This document shows positions 47,008-57,900 of a stretch of 64,000 nucleotides of DNA, one piece after another (position 1 is the first letter of the stretch; each line of letters starts with the position of its first letter). Both the position numbers and the translations under genes were made by a program. This stretch comes from Pseudoclavibacter helvolus (GTDB lineage: Bacteria > Actinomycetota > Actinomycetes > Actinomycetales > Microbacteriaceae), in contig NZ_JACHWJ010000004.1 in assembly GCF_014191305.1 (NCBI RefSeq), positions 310,001 to 374,000 of the forward strand, in the 5' to 3' direction. The notes under the pieces were generated by a model that made no database searches, had not been told where the DNA came from, and was given only the letters and a program-made list of their open reading frames with translations.

Positions 47008-49467
47008 ATGACGCTACTGCCACCAGTCTTCGATCCCTCTGAAAACGACCTCCTTGACGGACTCAATCCGCAACAGAAGGAAGCCGTTACGTACCGCGGC
47101 CCCGCCTTGCTTATTGTGGCCGGCGCTGGGTCGGGTAAAACGCGTGTGCTGACGCACCGCATCGCGGGCCTCATCGCCTCCCGCGAGGCCTGGCCGAGCC
47201 AGATCCTCGCGATCACCTTCACCAACAAGGCCGCTGCCGAGATGCGCGAGCGCATCCAGCACATCGTCGGCGGTGCTGCGGATGGCATGTGGATCTCGAC
47301 CTTCCACTCGGCCTGCGTTCGCATCCTGCGCCGCGAGGCCGACAAGTTCGGCTTCACGACGAGCTTCACGATCTACGACTCGGCCGACTCCAAGGCGCTC
47401 ATCAAGCGCATCGTCAAGTCGCTCGAGGCCGACGTGCTCGGGTTCACCGTCTCGAGCGTCCAGTCGCGCATCTCGAAGCTCAAGAACGAGCTCACCGACG
47501 TCGACGGCTTCGCGCGTCAGGCCAACATGAGCGACCCTCGCGACGCCATGTTCCTCGACATCTACCGGCAGTACACGCAGTCGCTGCGCCGCGCCAACGC
47601 CTTCGACTTCGACGACCTCATCTCGCAGACGGTGTGGATGCTCCGCGCATTCCCCGACGTCGCTGCCCAGTACCAGCGTCGGTTCCGCCACGTACTCGTC
47701 GACGAGTACCAGGACACGAACCACGCCCAGTACTCGCTCATCCGCGAGCTCACGAGGTCGGTCGAGCCGCAGCATGTGCCCTTCGACACCCGCATGGAGC
47801 TCGACGAGCGCGGCGGCATCCCCGGCGCCTCGCTCACCGTCGTCGGCGACTCCGATCAGTCGATCTACGCGTTCCGCGGCGCCGACATTCGCAACATCAG
47901 CGAGTTCGAGCGCGACTTCTCGAACGCGAAGGTGGTGCTGCTCGAGCAGAACTACCGCTCGACGCAGAACATCCTCTCGGCCGCCAACGCCGTGATCCGC
48001 AACAACTTCGACCGCGTCGACAAGAAGCTCTGGTCCGACGGCGGCGAAGGCGCGAAGATCGTCGGGTTCACCGGCTTCTCGGCGCACGACGAGGCGCAGT
48101 TCGTGGCGGACGAGATCCACAAGCTCCGCGACGCTGGCCAGAGCTACAACGACATGGCCGTCTTCTACCGCACCAACGCGCAGACGCGTGCGCTCGAGGA
48201 GATCTTCATCCGCTCCGCCGTGCCCTACCGGCTCGTCGGCGGCACGAAGTTCTACGAGCGCGCCGAGATCAAAGACCTCATCGCGTACCTCACGGCCCTC
48301 GTCAACCCGGCGGACGAGATGTCGACGCGACGCATCCTGAATTCCCCGAAGCGATCGATCGGCCCTGCCACCGAGACGGCCATCTGGGACTTCGCGAACC
48401 GCTACGACATCACCTTCCGCGACGCCATGCGGCGGGCCGGCGAGCTCGGGCTCGGCCCGAAGGTCACGGGCGCCATCGCCCAGCTCGCGAAGCTGCTGGA
48501 CGATGCCACGGCAGGCCTCGACATCGACTCGCCGACCGGACGCAAGACGGTGAGCCAGACGCTCAAGACCATCGTCAAGGGCACCGGGTACCTCGAGAAG
48601 CTGCTCCAGACGGGCAACCCGCAAGACGAGGCTCGCGCCGAGAACGTCGAGGAGCTGATCTCCGTCGCCGCCGAGTTCGACAAGAACAACGCGGGCGGCT
48701 CCGTCATCGACTTCCTCACCGACGTCGCGCTCGTCGCGGCCGCCGATGACCTCATCGACGAGTCAGGAGCCGTTGTGCTCATGACGCTGCACACCGCGAA
48801 GGGGCTCGAGTACGACTCGGTCTTCATCACGGGCGTCGAGGAAGAGCTCCTGCCGCACCGCATCGCCGCAGACGAGCCAGGCGGACCGGCGGAGGAGCGG
48901 CGACTCTTCTATGTCGGCATCACCCGAGCCCGCAAGCGCCTGCACCTCTCGCTTGCCATGATGCGCTCGCAGTTCGGTGAGACGGCGGCGTCGCTGCCGA
49001 GCCGCTACCTGCAGGAGATCCCGTCCGAGCTCATCGAGTGGAGAGTCTCGCCCGGCTCTGCCGGCGGCCGCGGCGGCTACGAGCAGCGCTCCGTCGGCTC
49101 CGCCCGCAAGCCGCTGGGCAGCGAGGGCTACGGAACGGCGGGCGGCTACGGCCGTGGCACGTCGGACGCCGGCAGCGCAGGCTTCTCGAGCGCCGTCCGA
49201 TTCCGCGACTCTGACGCCGGCCGCGAGACCGCGCCCAAGGCCAAGCCGAAGCAGAAGTGGATCAACGAGGTCACGGGACAGATGCGTGACAACAGCGGCA
49301 TGGAGCTCGTTGCAGGCGACCGCATCACGCACGTCGACTTCGGAGAGGGCACAGTTCGCGCCATTCTCGGCAGCGAGGCCAAGCGAATCGCGGAGGTCGA
49401 CTTCGACAGTGCAGGGCGCAAGAAGTTGCTCGTGAAACTCGCTCCGATCGAGAAGCTGACCAACTGA
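47008..49467 (+). CDS. pcrA: ATP-dependent DNA helicase PcrA/UvrD
   Basis: 819-aa superfamily 1 helicase that unwinds DNA 3' to 5' in repair and in clearing replication-transcription conflicts. Motif I AGAGSGKT (K44), motif Ia ITFTNKAAAEMRERI, motif II DEYQDTN, motif III GDSDQSIYAFRGAD, motif V LMTLHTAKGLEYDSV and motif VI VGITRARKRLHLS are all intact. The C-terminal ~60 residues form a Tudor-like fold (GDRITHVDFGEGTV) as in PcrA. The ATG at 47008 is where conservation begins; upstream open frame is antisense to the reductase. Confidence 0.96.
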   Translation: MTLLPPVFDPSENDLLDGLNPQQKEAVTYRGPALLIVAGAGSGKTRVLTHRIAGLIASREAWPSQILAITFTNKAAAEMRERIQHIVGGAADGMWISTFHSACVRILRREADKFGFTTSFTIYDSADSKALIKRIVKSLEADVLGFTVSSVQSRISKLKNELTDVDGFARQANMSDPRDAMFLDIYRQYTQSLRRANAFDFDDLISQTVWMLRAFPDVAAQYQRRFRHVLVDEYQDTNHAQYSLIRELTRSVEPQHVPFDTRMELDERGGIPGASLTVVGDSDQSIYAFRGADIRNISEFERDFSNAKVVLLEQNYRSTQNILSAANAVIRNNFDRVDKKLWSDGGEGAKIVGFTGFSAHDEAQFVADEIHKLRDAGQSYNDMAVFYRTNAQTRALEEIFIRSAVPYRLVGGTKFYERAEIKDLIAYLTALVNPADEMSTRRILNSPKRSIGPATETAIWDFANRYDITFRDAMRRAGELGLGPKVTGAIAQLAKLLDDATAGLDIDSPTGRKTVSQTLKTIVKGTGYLEKLLQTGNPQDEARAENVEELISVAAEFDKNNAGGSVIDFLTDVALVAAADDLIDESGAVVLMTLHTAKGLEYDSVFITGVEEELLPHRIAADEPGGPAEERRLFYVGITRARKRLHLSLAMMRSQFGETAASLPSRYLQEIPSELIEWRVSPGSAGGRGGYEQRSVGSARKPLGSEGYGTAGGYGRGTSDAGSAGFSSAVRFRDSDAGRETAPKAKPKQKWINEVTGQMRDNSGMELVAGDRITHVDFGEGTVRAILGSEAKRIAEVDFDSAGRKKLLVKLAPIEKLTN

Positions 49468-49632
49468 GGGCCGCGCGGGGACTAGGCTGGACGGCGGACG
49501 TGTTTTGCCGGGCGGCGGGCACACACTGCCTGCCGGCGATGCGGTCCGCTCTGCAAATTCTGAAGGCTCGAGCGCGAGAATCCGAAGGCTCGGGCGAACG
49601 AACGCGACGACGCGTCGCGGATGGGATGAAAC

Positions 49633-50802
49633 GTGGATCTCTTTGAGTACCAGGCGCGAGATGTATTCGACGCCCACGGTGTTCCAGTTCTCCAGGGACT
49701 CGTGGCCTACACGCCCGAGGAGGCCAAGGCTGCAGCCGAGAAGATCGGCGGCGTGACCGTCGTCAAGGCGCAGGTCAAGGTCGGCGGCCGCGGTAAGGCC
49801 GGCGGCGTCAAGCTCGCGAAGACCCCAGATGAGGCATTCACCGCAGCCGAGGCCATCCTTGGCCTCGACATCAAGGGCCACATCGTCGAGAAGGTCATGA
49901 TCGCGCAGGGCGCGGACATCGACCAGGAGTTCTACTTCTCCGTGCTCCTCGACCGCGCCAACCGCTCGTACCTCGCAATGGCGAGCGTCGAGGGTGGCAT
50001 GGAGATCGAGCAGCTCGCAGTCGAGAAGCCAGAGGCCCTCGCTCGCGTCGCAGTCGACCCCATCCGCGGCATCGACGCAGCCAAGGCCGAGGAGATCGCG
50101 CGCGCCGCGAACTTCCCGGAGGAGCTCGTCGGCAAGGTTGCTGACGTCTTCGTCAAGCTCTACGAGGTCTACAACCAGGAAGACGCGACGCTCGTCGAGG
50201 TCAACCCGCTGGTCCTCACCAAGGGCGGCGACATCGTCGCGCTCGACGGCAAGGTCACGATCGACGAGAACGCGGAGTTCCGTCACGCAGACCACGTCGC
50301 GCTCGCAGAAGCCGCAGGCGGACTCGACCCGCTCGAGATCAAGGCCAAGGCGCACGACCTCAACTACGTGAAGCTCGACGGTTCCGTCGGCATCATCGGC
50401 AACGGCGCAGGCCTCGTCATGTCGACGCTCGACGTCGTCGCTGGCGCAGGCGAGAAGCACGGCGGACAGAAGCCCGCCAACTTCCTCGACATCGGAGGCG
50501 GAGCATCCGCCGAGGTCATGGCAGCCGGCCTCGACGTCATCCTCGGTGACGAGCAGGTCAAGTCGGTCTTTGTGAACGTCTTTGGTGGCATCACCTCGTG
50601 CGACGCCGTCGCAAACGGCATCGTCGGCGCCCTCAACACGCTCGGCGACGCCGCCACGAAGCAGATCGTCGTGCGCATCGATGGCAACAACGTCGAGGAG
50701 GGTCGCCGCATCCTCGCCGAAGCGAACCACCCCCTCGTGACCGTCGTCGCCACCATGGACGAGGCAGCCGACAAGGCCGCCGAACTCGCAGCCCGCGCCT
50801 GA
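49633..50802 (+). CDS. sucC: Succinyl-CoA synthetase beta subunit
   Basis: 389 aa, the ATP-grasp subunit that binds nucleotide and succinate. It begins [20 protein letters not shown] and has [20 protein letters not shown] and the C-terminal [15 protein letters not shown]. With SucD it interconverts succinyl-CoA and succinate with ATP/GTP formation in the TCA cycle. Start is GTG 49633, preceded by GGGATGAA. The 165-base gap after pcrA contains no gene and probably holds the promoter. sucD follows after 32 bases. Confidence 0.97.
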   Translation: MDLFEYQARDVFDAHGVPVLQGLVAYTPEEAKAAAEKIGGVTVVKAQVKVGGRGKAGGVKLAKTPDEAFTAAEAILGLDIKGHIVEKVMIAQGADIDQEFYFSVLLDRANRSYLAMASVEGGMEIEQLAVEKPEALARVAVDPIRGIDAAKAEEIARAANFPEELVGKVADVFVKLYEVYNQEDATLVEVNPLVLTKGGDIVALDGKVTIDENAEFRHADHVALAEAAGGLDPLEIKAKAHDLNYVKLDGSVGIIGNGAGLVMSTLDVVAGAGEKHGGQKPANFLDIGGGASAEVMAAGLDVILGDEQVKSVFVNVFGGITSCDAVANGIVGALNTLGDAATKQIVVRIDGNNVEEGRRILAEANHPLVTVVATMDEAADKAAELAARA

Positions 50803-50834
50803 GCCGCCCGAAGAAAAGCAGAGAAGGAACAACA

Positions 50835-51719
<885 letters not shown>

Positions 51720-51785
51720 CGAGTAGCCTGCCGCCGCCTGGCGGCACAGAACTCGCGCAGAGCAGCAGCTCTGCACACGACGAAG

Positions 51786-51822
51786 TGGGCTGCAGCCCCG
51801 TGGAAACACGGGCTGCAGCCCA
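51786..51822 (+). terminator. Terminator hairpin after sucCD
   Basis: A 17-base arm (tgggctgcagccccgtg, 51786-51802) pairs with cacgggctgcagccca (51807-51822) around a GAAA loop with a one-base bulge. It is followed by ttcgtttcc, a modest T-rich tail. Confidence 0.85.
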
Positions 51823-51911
51823 TTCGTTTCCGATCGAATCGCCCCCCCGCTTCGCTCCGAACGCTGAATTTCGCGCCAGCACCCCGCTAGCGCCCTGAGA
51901 TCCGAGACAGG

Positions 51912-53786
51912 ATGCACGTGCCTCGACCCGAGTCGGCCCCCGCACGACAGCACGGTCACCCCGGTGCCCCACAGGCGGCGCATCCCGGTGGTCGCCCTGG
52001 TGCGCATCCAGGCGGTCACCCCGGTAAAGGCCCTGGCGGTGCTTCCCTCCCGCTCGACGCGCGAGTGCTCGCGGCGACCCCAACGTCGCGGATCGCCGCG
52101 CCATTGGCGCTTGGCTGGCTGCAGGCCCTCGCTCTGGCGGGCGTCCTCCTCATCGTCGGGCGAGTGCTCGACGGAATCCTCGCCGGTGAGGCGCCGAGCC
52201 CAGGAACCCTGACGCTGCTCGCGGCGTTGGTCCTCGTAGCCGCTGCCGCCTCCGCGGTGTCGACGCTTCTCGTGCAGCGAGGCAAGAACAAGACCGAACG
52301 TGCGCTCCGCCGTCTCCTGGTGGGCGAGCTCTTCAACGTTGGGCCCCTCGCGCTCGGCCGGGACCGCACCGGCTCGCTTGTCAGCACTGCCACCGCATCC
52401 GTCGAGCGCGCATCCGCCTATCGGGCAGGGTTCCTCGGGCCGATCATCGCGTCACTGACGACGCCGCTTCTCGTACTGGCGGTCATCGCCGTCGCCATCG
52501 ACCCGCTCACCGCCGGGCTCCTCCTGCTGCTGGTGCCGCTCATCCCGCTCATCATCGTCGGGGTTCAGCGCGCGTTCCGTTCTTCGACCGGCGCGTACCG
52601 GCGCAGCGCGGCCCAGCTCTCTGCCGCATTCCTCAGCGCCATCCAGGGCCTCACCACGCTCAGCCTGAACCGAGCGACCACACGCACGGGCGACGAGCTC
52701 CGGGAGCGCGGCGAGCAGAACCGACGCCGTGTCATGCGGCTGCTCGCTGGCAATCAGGTACTGATCCTGGCCGTCGATGCGGTCTTCTCCCTCGCCATGA
52801 TCACGGGCGCGGCGGGCCTCGCCGTGTGGCGCCTCGGGGACGGGGCGATCACACCGGGTCAGGCGGCTGCCCTCGTGCTGCTGTCGACCCTGCTGACCGG
52901 GCCGGTCGACATCGTCGGCCAGTTCTTCTATATCGGCATGACCGGCCGCAATGCCGAGCGGGAGCTCAGCTCGGTGATCGCGACTCGACCGGCCCGGCCT
53001 GTTGCCACAAGAGGCGAGGGAGTCTCCTCGGGTGCAGGCGCCCGCCCGCCTGCCGCCCTTGAGCTGCGCGGCGTCACCGCCGGCTACGAGCGAGCGCAGG
53101 CCGTTCTCTCCGACTTCTCGCTGCGCGTCGAGACCGGCGAACGGGTTGTCATCACGGGGCCGAGCGGCTCGGGCAAATCGACGCTTCTGACACTGGCGCA
53201 GGGCCTGCTCCTTCCTCAGACGGGAAGCGTGCTGATCGGGGGAGCTGCCGCGGGGAGTCCAGATGCTCGCGCCGAGCTGGCCGTCGTCGAGCAGAGCACC
53301 TTCCTCTTCACCGGCACCATCGCGGAAAATCTGCGCGTCGCCAAGCCGGAAGCGAGCGACGCGGAACTCTGGGCCGCGCTCGACGCGGCCGAGTTGCGCG
53401 GCGACCTCGAGCGCGCACCGGATGGCCTCGAGACGCAGGTCGGCGAGAGTGGCCTTGCGATCTCCGGCGGTCAGGCGCAGCGCGTCGCGATTGCCCGCGC
53501 ATTCCTGCGGGACGCGAGCGTTCTCCTCCTCGACGAGCCGACCGCCCAGGTCGACCTGCGCTCAGAGCGTCTCATCACGAGTGCGCTCACGAGGCTGGCA
53601 GAAGGACGCACGGTTGTCATGGTTTCGCACCGACCGACGAGCATCCTCGCCGCCGACAGAGTCATCCGCCTTGGAGCCGCGGACTCGGACACCGGCCGCG
53701 CACAGCGAGGTGCGAAGCAACCTCGCGGCGCAGATCAGCCAACTGCAGCTGCAGCTCGGGCTGCCGGAACGGGGGAGCGCCTATGA
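51912..53786 (+). CDS. CydD-like ABC exporter half (permease-ATPase)
   Basis: 624 aa. A His/Gly/Pro-rich head (about residues 15-42, repeats of HPGG) precedes six membrane helices (about 60-330) and an ATPase domain: Walker A GPSGSGKST (K422), signature ISGGQAQRVAIARA, Walker B VLLLDEPTAQVD. It pairs with the next gene, whose start overlaps its stop (ATGA). Such pairs resemble CydDC, the thiol exporter needed for cytochrome bd, but no cydAB is present and other exporters look similar. The C-terminus has an extra basic tail of ~35 residues. Confidence 0.85.
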   Translation: MHVPRPESAPARQHGHPGAPQAAHPGGRPGAHPGGHPGKGPGGASLPLDARVLAATPTSRIAAPLALGWLQALALAGVLLIVGRVLDGILAGEAPSPGTLTLLAALVLVAAAASAVSTLLVQRGKNKTERALRRLLVGELFNVGPLALGRDRTGSLVSTATASVERASAYRAGFLGPIIASLTTPLLVLAVIAVAIDPLTAGLLLLLVPLIPLIIVGVQRAFRSSTGAYRRSAAQLSAAFLSAIQGLTTLSLNRATTRTGDELRERGEQNRRRVMRLLAGNQVLILAVDAVFSLAMITGAAGLAVWRLGDGAITPGQAAALVLLSTLLTGPVDIVGQFFYIGMTGRNAERELSSVIATRPARPVATRGEGVSSGAGARPPAALELRGVTAGYERAQAVLSDFSLRVETGERVVITGPSGSGKSTLLTLAQGLLLPQTGSVLIGGAAAGSPDARAELAVVEQSTFLFTGTIAENLRVAKPEASDAELWAALDAAELRGDLERAPDGLETQVGESGLAISGGQAQRVAIARAFLRDASVLLLDEPTAQVDLRSERLITSALTRLAEGRTVVMVSHRPTSILAADRVIRLGAADSDTGRAQRGAKQPRGADQPTAAAARAAGTGERL

Positions 53787-55642
53787 ACGCCGCACTTGCC
53801 GAGCCGAACGCGATGTCGGCTCCGGAGCTGGCCACCAGACCGCAGCTGGTCGCGTGGCTGCTGCGCCAGACGGCCCCGCTCCTCTGGCCGCTCGTGCTCG
53901 CAACCGTGTTGCGCGTCATCGGCCAACTCGCGGGGATCGCGATCCTCGTCGTCGCAATGCTCGGCGTTTCCGGAGCGCTCGCGCTGTGGCCGACCGTCTG
54001 GACGATGGTCGCGCTGGCGTTGTCCAAGGCGGTGCTGCGCTACCTCGAGCAGTTCAGCGGTCATTTCGTGGCGTTTGCGGCTCTCGCGCGCCTGCGGGAC
54101 CTCTTCTACGCCCGCCTCGCCCCGCAGGCTCCGGCCGCCACGGAGGGGGCCGGCAGTGGGGAGCTGAGCGAGCGTGCGACGCGGGACATCGACAGGGTCG
54201 AGGTGTTCTTCGCGCACACGGCGCCGCCGGCGATCTCGGCGGTGCTCGTGCCCGCCATCGCGCTGGCTTGGCTTGGCGCCACACAAGGCGCGGTTCTGGC
54301 CGTCGCGATCGCTCCCTTCGTGGTCCTGGTCGTGCTGGTCGTCCCCGCGGTCGGCGGGATGGTGAGCTGGCGCGCGTCCCAGCAGGCCGTCGCCGCGAAG
54401 GGCGTCGTCGCTCAGCACGTGAGCGACTCCGTGCAGGGGGTCCGCGAAGTCCTCGCCTTCGAGTACGGCGCGGCTCGCCTCGACGACATGGACGCTCGGA
54501 CCGAGACCGGAGCCCGATCCTCGTCGCTCGCCTCCCGCATCTCCGCCGTCCGAGGCGCGCTTGTTGTGCTCCTCCAGTGGGGCTCGGTGCTTGCGGCGCT
54601 TGTCGTCGGCGGCACGGGAGTTGTCAACGGCGAACTGAGCTGGGCGCAGCTGCTGGTTGCGCTTGCCGTCGCCGTTGGACTCTTCGTGCCGACTCGCGCG
54701 GTTGAGAGCTTCGTCACCGACCTGAACGCGTCGTTCGCCAGCGCCGCCCGCCTGTACGAGGTCATCGAGCGGTCTCCGCTCGTGACGGATGCGGACGCAC
54801 AGCCCATCGGACACGGTGAGTCTCGCCTTGACGTCGACGCGCGCCGAGCGCAGCCGGTGGCTTTGGCCTTCGAGGACGTCACCTTCTCTTACCCGGTGGG
54901 GCCGGACGCGGGCTCCGGGCCGAGCTCAGACTCGGCGCGGAGCGGCGCGCCTACCCGGGCCGTCCTCGAAGACATCTCCTTCGAACTGCGAGCGGGGGAG
55001 CACCTCACCGTCGTCGGCCCGTCCGGGAGCGGCAAGTCGACCATCGCGTCCCTCGCTCTCCGCTTCTGGGACCCGGATGGAGGCTCGGTGTCCCTGCGTC
55101 GTGGATCGGCCGGTCCGCTGGAGCTGCTGCCGCGCATCCCGCTCGACGAGCTGCGGACGCGGACGGCACTCGTCTCGCAGCGCCCGTACCTGAGCGACGG
55201 CACCGTTGGGCAGAATGTCGCGCTCGCGAGGCCGCACGCCAGCGACGAGGAGATCTTCGCCGCGCTGCGAGTGGCCGCCCTCGATGAGTGGGTGCGCGAG
55301 CAGCCGAAGGGCTTGGAGACCCCGGTCAGGGAGCGGGGCGGAGGACTGTCCGGTGGGCAGCGTCAGCGCGTCGCAATTGCTCGCGCCGTCCTCGCCGAAC
55401 CCGAGCTGCTCGTGTTGGACGAGGCGACGAGCGCGCTCGATGGCGCAACTGAGCGGACAGTCCGCGAACGACTCGCGGTGTGGGCGAGCGGGCGCAGCAT
55501 CCTCGAAATCAGTCACCGCCTCGACGCACTCGGCGACACGGATCGTGTGTTGGTCCTCGACGCGGGGGGCATCGTCGAGGTCGGCCCGCCTGAGCAGCTC
55601 CGCGACGCGGGCGGCGCGTTCCAGCATCTCCTCGAGCGCTGA
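53783..55642 (+). CDS. CydC-like ABC exporter half (permease-ATPase)
   Basis: 619 aa. Six membrane helices occupy about 25-305. The segment RYLEQFSGHFVAFAALARLR, just after the second helix, is like CydC. The ATPase domain has Walker A GPSGSGKST (K419), signature LSGGQRQRVAIARAVL and Walker B LLVLDEATSALD, all canonical. It overlaps the preceding half by four bases, so the two should form a heterodimer. The substrate is unknown; CydDC-type thiol export is the best guess. Confidence 0.85.
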   Translation: MNAALAEPNAMSAPELATRPQLVAWLLRQTAPLLWPLVLATVLRVIGQLAGIAILVVAMLGVSGALALWPTVWTMVALALSKAVLRYLEQFSGHFVAFAALARLRDLFYARLAPQAPAATEGAGSGELSERATRDIDRVEVFFAHTAPPAISAVLVPAIALAWLGATQGAVLAVAIAPFVVLVVLVVPAVGGMVSWRASQQAVAAKGVVAQHVSDSVQGVREVLAFEYGAARLDDMDARTETGARSSSLASRISAVRGALVVLLQWGSVLAALVVGGTGVVNGELSWAQLLVALAVAVGLFVPTRAVESFVTDLNASFASAARLYEVIERSPLVTDADAQPIGHGESRLDVDARRAQPVALAFEDVTFSYPVGPDAGSGPSSDSARSGAPTRAVLEDISFELRAGEHLTVVGPSGSGKSTIASLALRFWDPDGGSVSLRRGSAGPLELLPRIPLDELRTRTALVSQRPYLSDGTVGQNVALARPHASDEEIFAALRVAALDEWVREQPKGLETPVRERGGGLSGGQRQRVAIARAVLAEPELLVLDEATSALDGATERTVRERLAVWASGRSILEISHRLDALGDTDRVLVLDAGGIVEVGPPEQLRDAGGAFQHLLER

Positions 55643-55714
55643 GGCGCCAGGCGGCGTCGGCGTCCACAGGCAGCGCCTCCGCTCCGCAGGCGTGCCCATG
55701 CGTCTCCGGCTGGC

Positions 55715-55794
55715 CTGACCAACATGAGTGCAAATTCGCGCTGAATCGGGCTCGCGGCGTCGATTCGGGCCGACTCTGCACTGATGTTGGTCAG
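55715..55794. repeat. Long inverted repeat, first of a pair
   Basis: ctgaccaacatgagtgca (55715-55732) pairs with tgcactgatgttggtcag (55777-55794) with one mismatch; the 44-base loop contains further partial pairing. It lies in a 290-base stretch between convergent genes where I see no coding sequence. Confidence 0.75.
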
Positions 55795-55824
55795 CCGCGC
55801 GCTGGCTCGCCGCCGCCGGCGTGG

Positions 55825-55896
55825 CCAACTCCCGTGAGCGACTGCCCCGCACGGGCGTTTTCGTGCCTCCGCGGGGGAGTCGATCACGGAAGTTGG
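55825..55896. repeat. Long inverted repeat, second of a pair
   Basis: The arm at 55825-55850 (ccaactcccgtgagcgac...) pairs with 55871-55896 (...gtcgatcacggaagttgg) in about 22 of 26 positions. Its outer end, gttggtcag, repeats the outer end of the hairpin at 55715-55794, so the two may be related or share a function. Possible bidirectional terminator. Confidence 0.65.
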
Positions 55897-55932
55897 TCAG
55901 GCCGATTCGGCAACTGGACCGGAAACGGCAGC

Positions 55933-56241
55933 TCAGTCCGCGCTGTCCGCGCTGTGCTCGCGAAGCTCGAGCTCGATGAACGCGCCGATCATGGCGCGGT
56001 AGGTCACTTCGACGACCTCGGGCGACGCGTCGGCCGCGTCGGCCAGCGAGCGAACCTTGCCAATGACCTGCTCCACACGCGCCGGAGCCCGCACGGCACC
56101 TGTGTCCTGGCCCCGCTTCGCGACGGCCGCGCGCTCGACCCAACGCTGACGTTCGCCGATGAGGGCAACGATCTGGGTGTCCAGCGTGTCGATCGCGGCG
56201 CGGATGTCCGTCATCTCGTGCGGGCCTGTTGATCCAGTCAT
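55933..56241 (-). CDS. Chorismate mutase (AroQ type)
   Basis: 102 aa, all-helical, with the AroQ pattern IRAAIDTLDTQIVALIGERQRWVERAAVAKRGQ (Arg/Lys active-site residues) and VEVTYRAMIGAFIELELREH at the end. It converts chorismate to prephenate for phenylalanine and tyrosine synthesis. Start ATG 56241; ATG 56214 (MTDIRAAIDT) is also possible. It is divergent from the DUF6350 gene, with 32 bases between starts, and convergent with the ABC pair. No other aromatic genes are nearby. Confidence 0.88.
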   Translation of the reverse strand: MTGSTGPHEMTDIRAAIDTLDTQIVALIGERQRWVERAAVAKRGQDTGAVRAPARVEQVIGKVRSLADAADASPEVVEVTYRAMIGAFIELELREHSADSAD

Positions 56242-56273
56242 TCCGGCAGGTTAGCGGCTATCGTCGGGGTGCT

Positions 56274-57839
56274 ATGCCTCGCCCGATCACGTACCTGTAC
56301 TCCGCCGTCGATGCGTTTGTCGCGGCCGCGGTCGGCCTCGGCGTCCCACTCGTTGCTGTCGTCGCGGTGCAGCTGGCGACGGCGGGTTTCGGCAGCGACT
56401 TCCTGGCGGGCTTCCAGTACGCGGCCGCCATTTGGGCGCTTTCGCTCGGTGGCTTCGTGGGTGCGATGATCGATCCGAGCTCTGGACTCCTGCCAGCAGG
56501 CAGCGAGGCTGTCGCATTCACCCTCCGGGTCATGCCGCTGGGGCTCACGCTGATCACGGTGTGGCTGGCACGAGTGACCGGGGTCCGCATCCGTGCTGGT
56601 TCGGACGTCATCTGGCCAGGTCTCTTCTTCACGACCGCCGTGTTCGGGGCTTGCGCCGCCGGAGTCTCGGTCGCCGCGAGCGGTCGTGGCATCGACATCG
56701 GTGTGTGGCAGACCTCGATCGTCGGCGCCGTCATCTTCCTCGCCTCGGCATTTGTGGGTGCCAAGGGCTGGCAGGTTGCACCGATCGAATCTGCCGTCTC
56801 GGCGCTCGAGGAACGTGGGCGGGCCATGCTCACGCAGGGGCTTCGAGCAGCTGGCATCATGGTCGGCGGCGTACTGGGTGCAGGCGCGGTGCTGCTCGTC
56901 ATCGCTGTCGTGGTCGGGCTCGCGAGCATCCTCGCCTTGTTCCAGTCGCTTCCGCTCGACGGGACCAGCGCCATCGTTGTCGGTCTGAGCCAGCTGGTGG
57001 TCGCCGTGAACGGCGTCGTCTGGTCGGCAGCGTGGATGCTCAGTACCGGCTTCGCGATCGGCACGGGCTCGCAGGTCACCCCTTCCGAGACGCTCGTGGG
57101 TCCGATGCCGGTGCTTCCGCTCTTCGGCGCGATCCCCGCGTCGCCGCCGCTGCTCGCTATCTCGGTCATCGCCGTCCCGGTTCTGATCGGTCTGGTGGCG
57201 ATGGTCGGTGTTCGGATGCACGCCCCGGCCGGAGCTGCACGCGGGGTGTGGTCGCGCGTCTCGATCGCGCTTGCCGCCGCCGGTGTCGCCGCGGTAGCCA
57301 TCGGGGTGCTTGCCCTCGTGGCGGGTGGGTCGGCCGGGCCAGGTCGCCTTGCGGATGTCGGCCCGTTCCCCCTGCTCACTGGGGCGAGTGCGTTCGGGAC
57401 GCTCGCGCTTGGTGCCCTCGTCGGCGCGCTCGTGCCGCTTTCCGCGGAGCAGTTCGACGACGACGAATTCGGTGACGCTGAACGGCCCAACAGTCCTGGC
57501 GAAGCGCGGGATGGCCGTGGGGCTGAGGGAGAGCAAGCGAAGGTGGGCAAGTCACCGGTGCGCGAAGACGCAGCGGCGCCGAACCCACGCGCGAGCAAGC
57601 GCCGTTCGGCACGCGAGAGCTCCGACGAGCGACCCTGGGTCGCTGACGCCGTCTCGAAGCGCTTCGAGGATCCGGGTGAGGCTGAGCAAAAGCCGGGCAC
57701 CGCGCTCGAGATCCGGGCGGACGATCCGCCGGCAGAGCGCCAGACGTCCGAGATTCGCCGCGCGAAGCGGCTCAAGGTCGAGAACCCGCGGTACGACGAC
57801 GAGCCGGACATCTACGCCGACATCGACCTCGACGACTGA
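56274..57839 (+). CDS. DUF6350-like membrane protein
   Basis: 521 aa with about nine to ten membrane helices in the first ~395 residues (starting MPRPITYLYSAVDAFVAAAV) and a ~125-residue acidic/basic cytoplasmic tail that ends DDEPDIYADIDLDD. This layout, and its place immediately before purN-purH, match the DUF6350 family of actinobacteria. The function is unknown. ATG 56274 is used; the frame is open a little upstream (56229) without conservation. Confidence 0.85.
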   Translation: MPRPITYLYSAVDAFVAAAVGLGVPLVAVVAVQLATAGFGSDFLAGFQYAAAIWALSLGGFVGAMIDPSSGLLPAGSEAVAFTLRVMPLGLTLITVWLARVTGVRIRAGSDVIWPGLFFTTAVFGACAAGVSVAASGRGIDIGVWQTSIVGAVIFLASAFVGAKGWQVAPIESAVSALEERGRAMLTQGLRAAGIMVGGVLGAGAVLLVIAVVVGLASILALFQSLPLDGTSAIVVGLSQLVVAVNGVVWSAAWMLSTGFAIGTGSQVTPSETLVGPMPVLPLFGAIPASPPLLAISVIAVPVLIGLVAMVGVRMHAPAGAARGVWSRVSIALAAAGVAAVAIGVLALVAGGSAGPGRLADVGPFPLLTGASAFGTLALGALVGALVPLSAEQFDDDEFGDAERPNSPGEARDGRGAEGEQAKVGKSPVREDAAAPNPRASKRRSARESSDERPWVADAVSKRFEDPGEAEQKPGTALEIRADDPPAERQTSEIRRAKRLKVENPRYDDEPDIYADIDLDD

Positions 57840-57900
57840 GAGACCCATTGGATGTCCTCTCGAGAGACGACTCGATTGTCCACTCGACTAGACTGACCCG

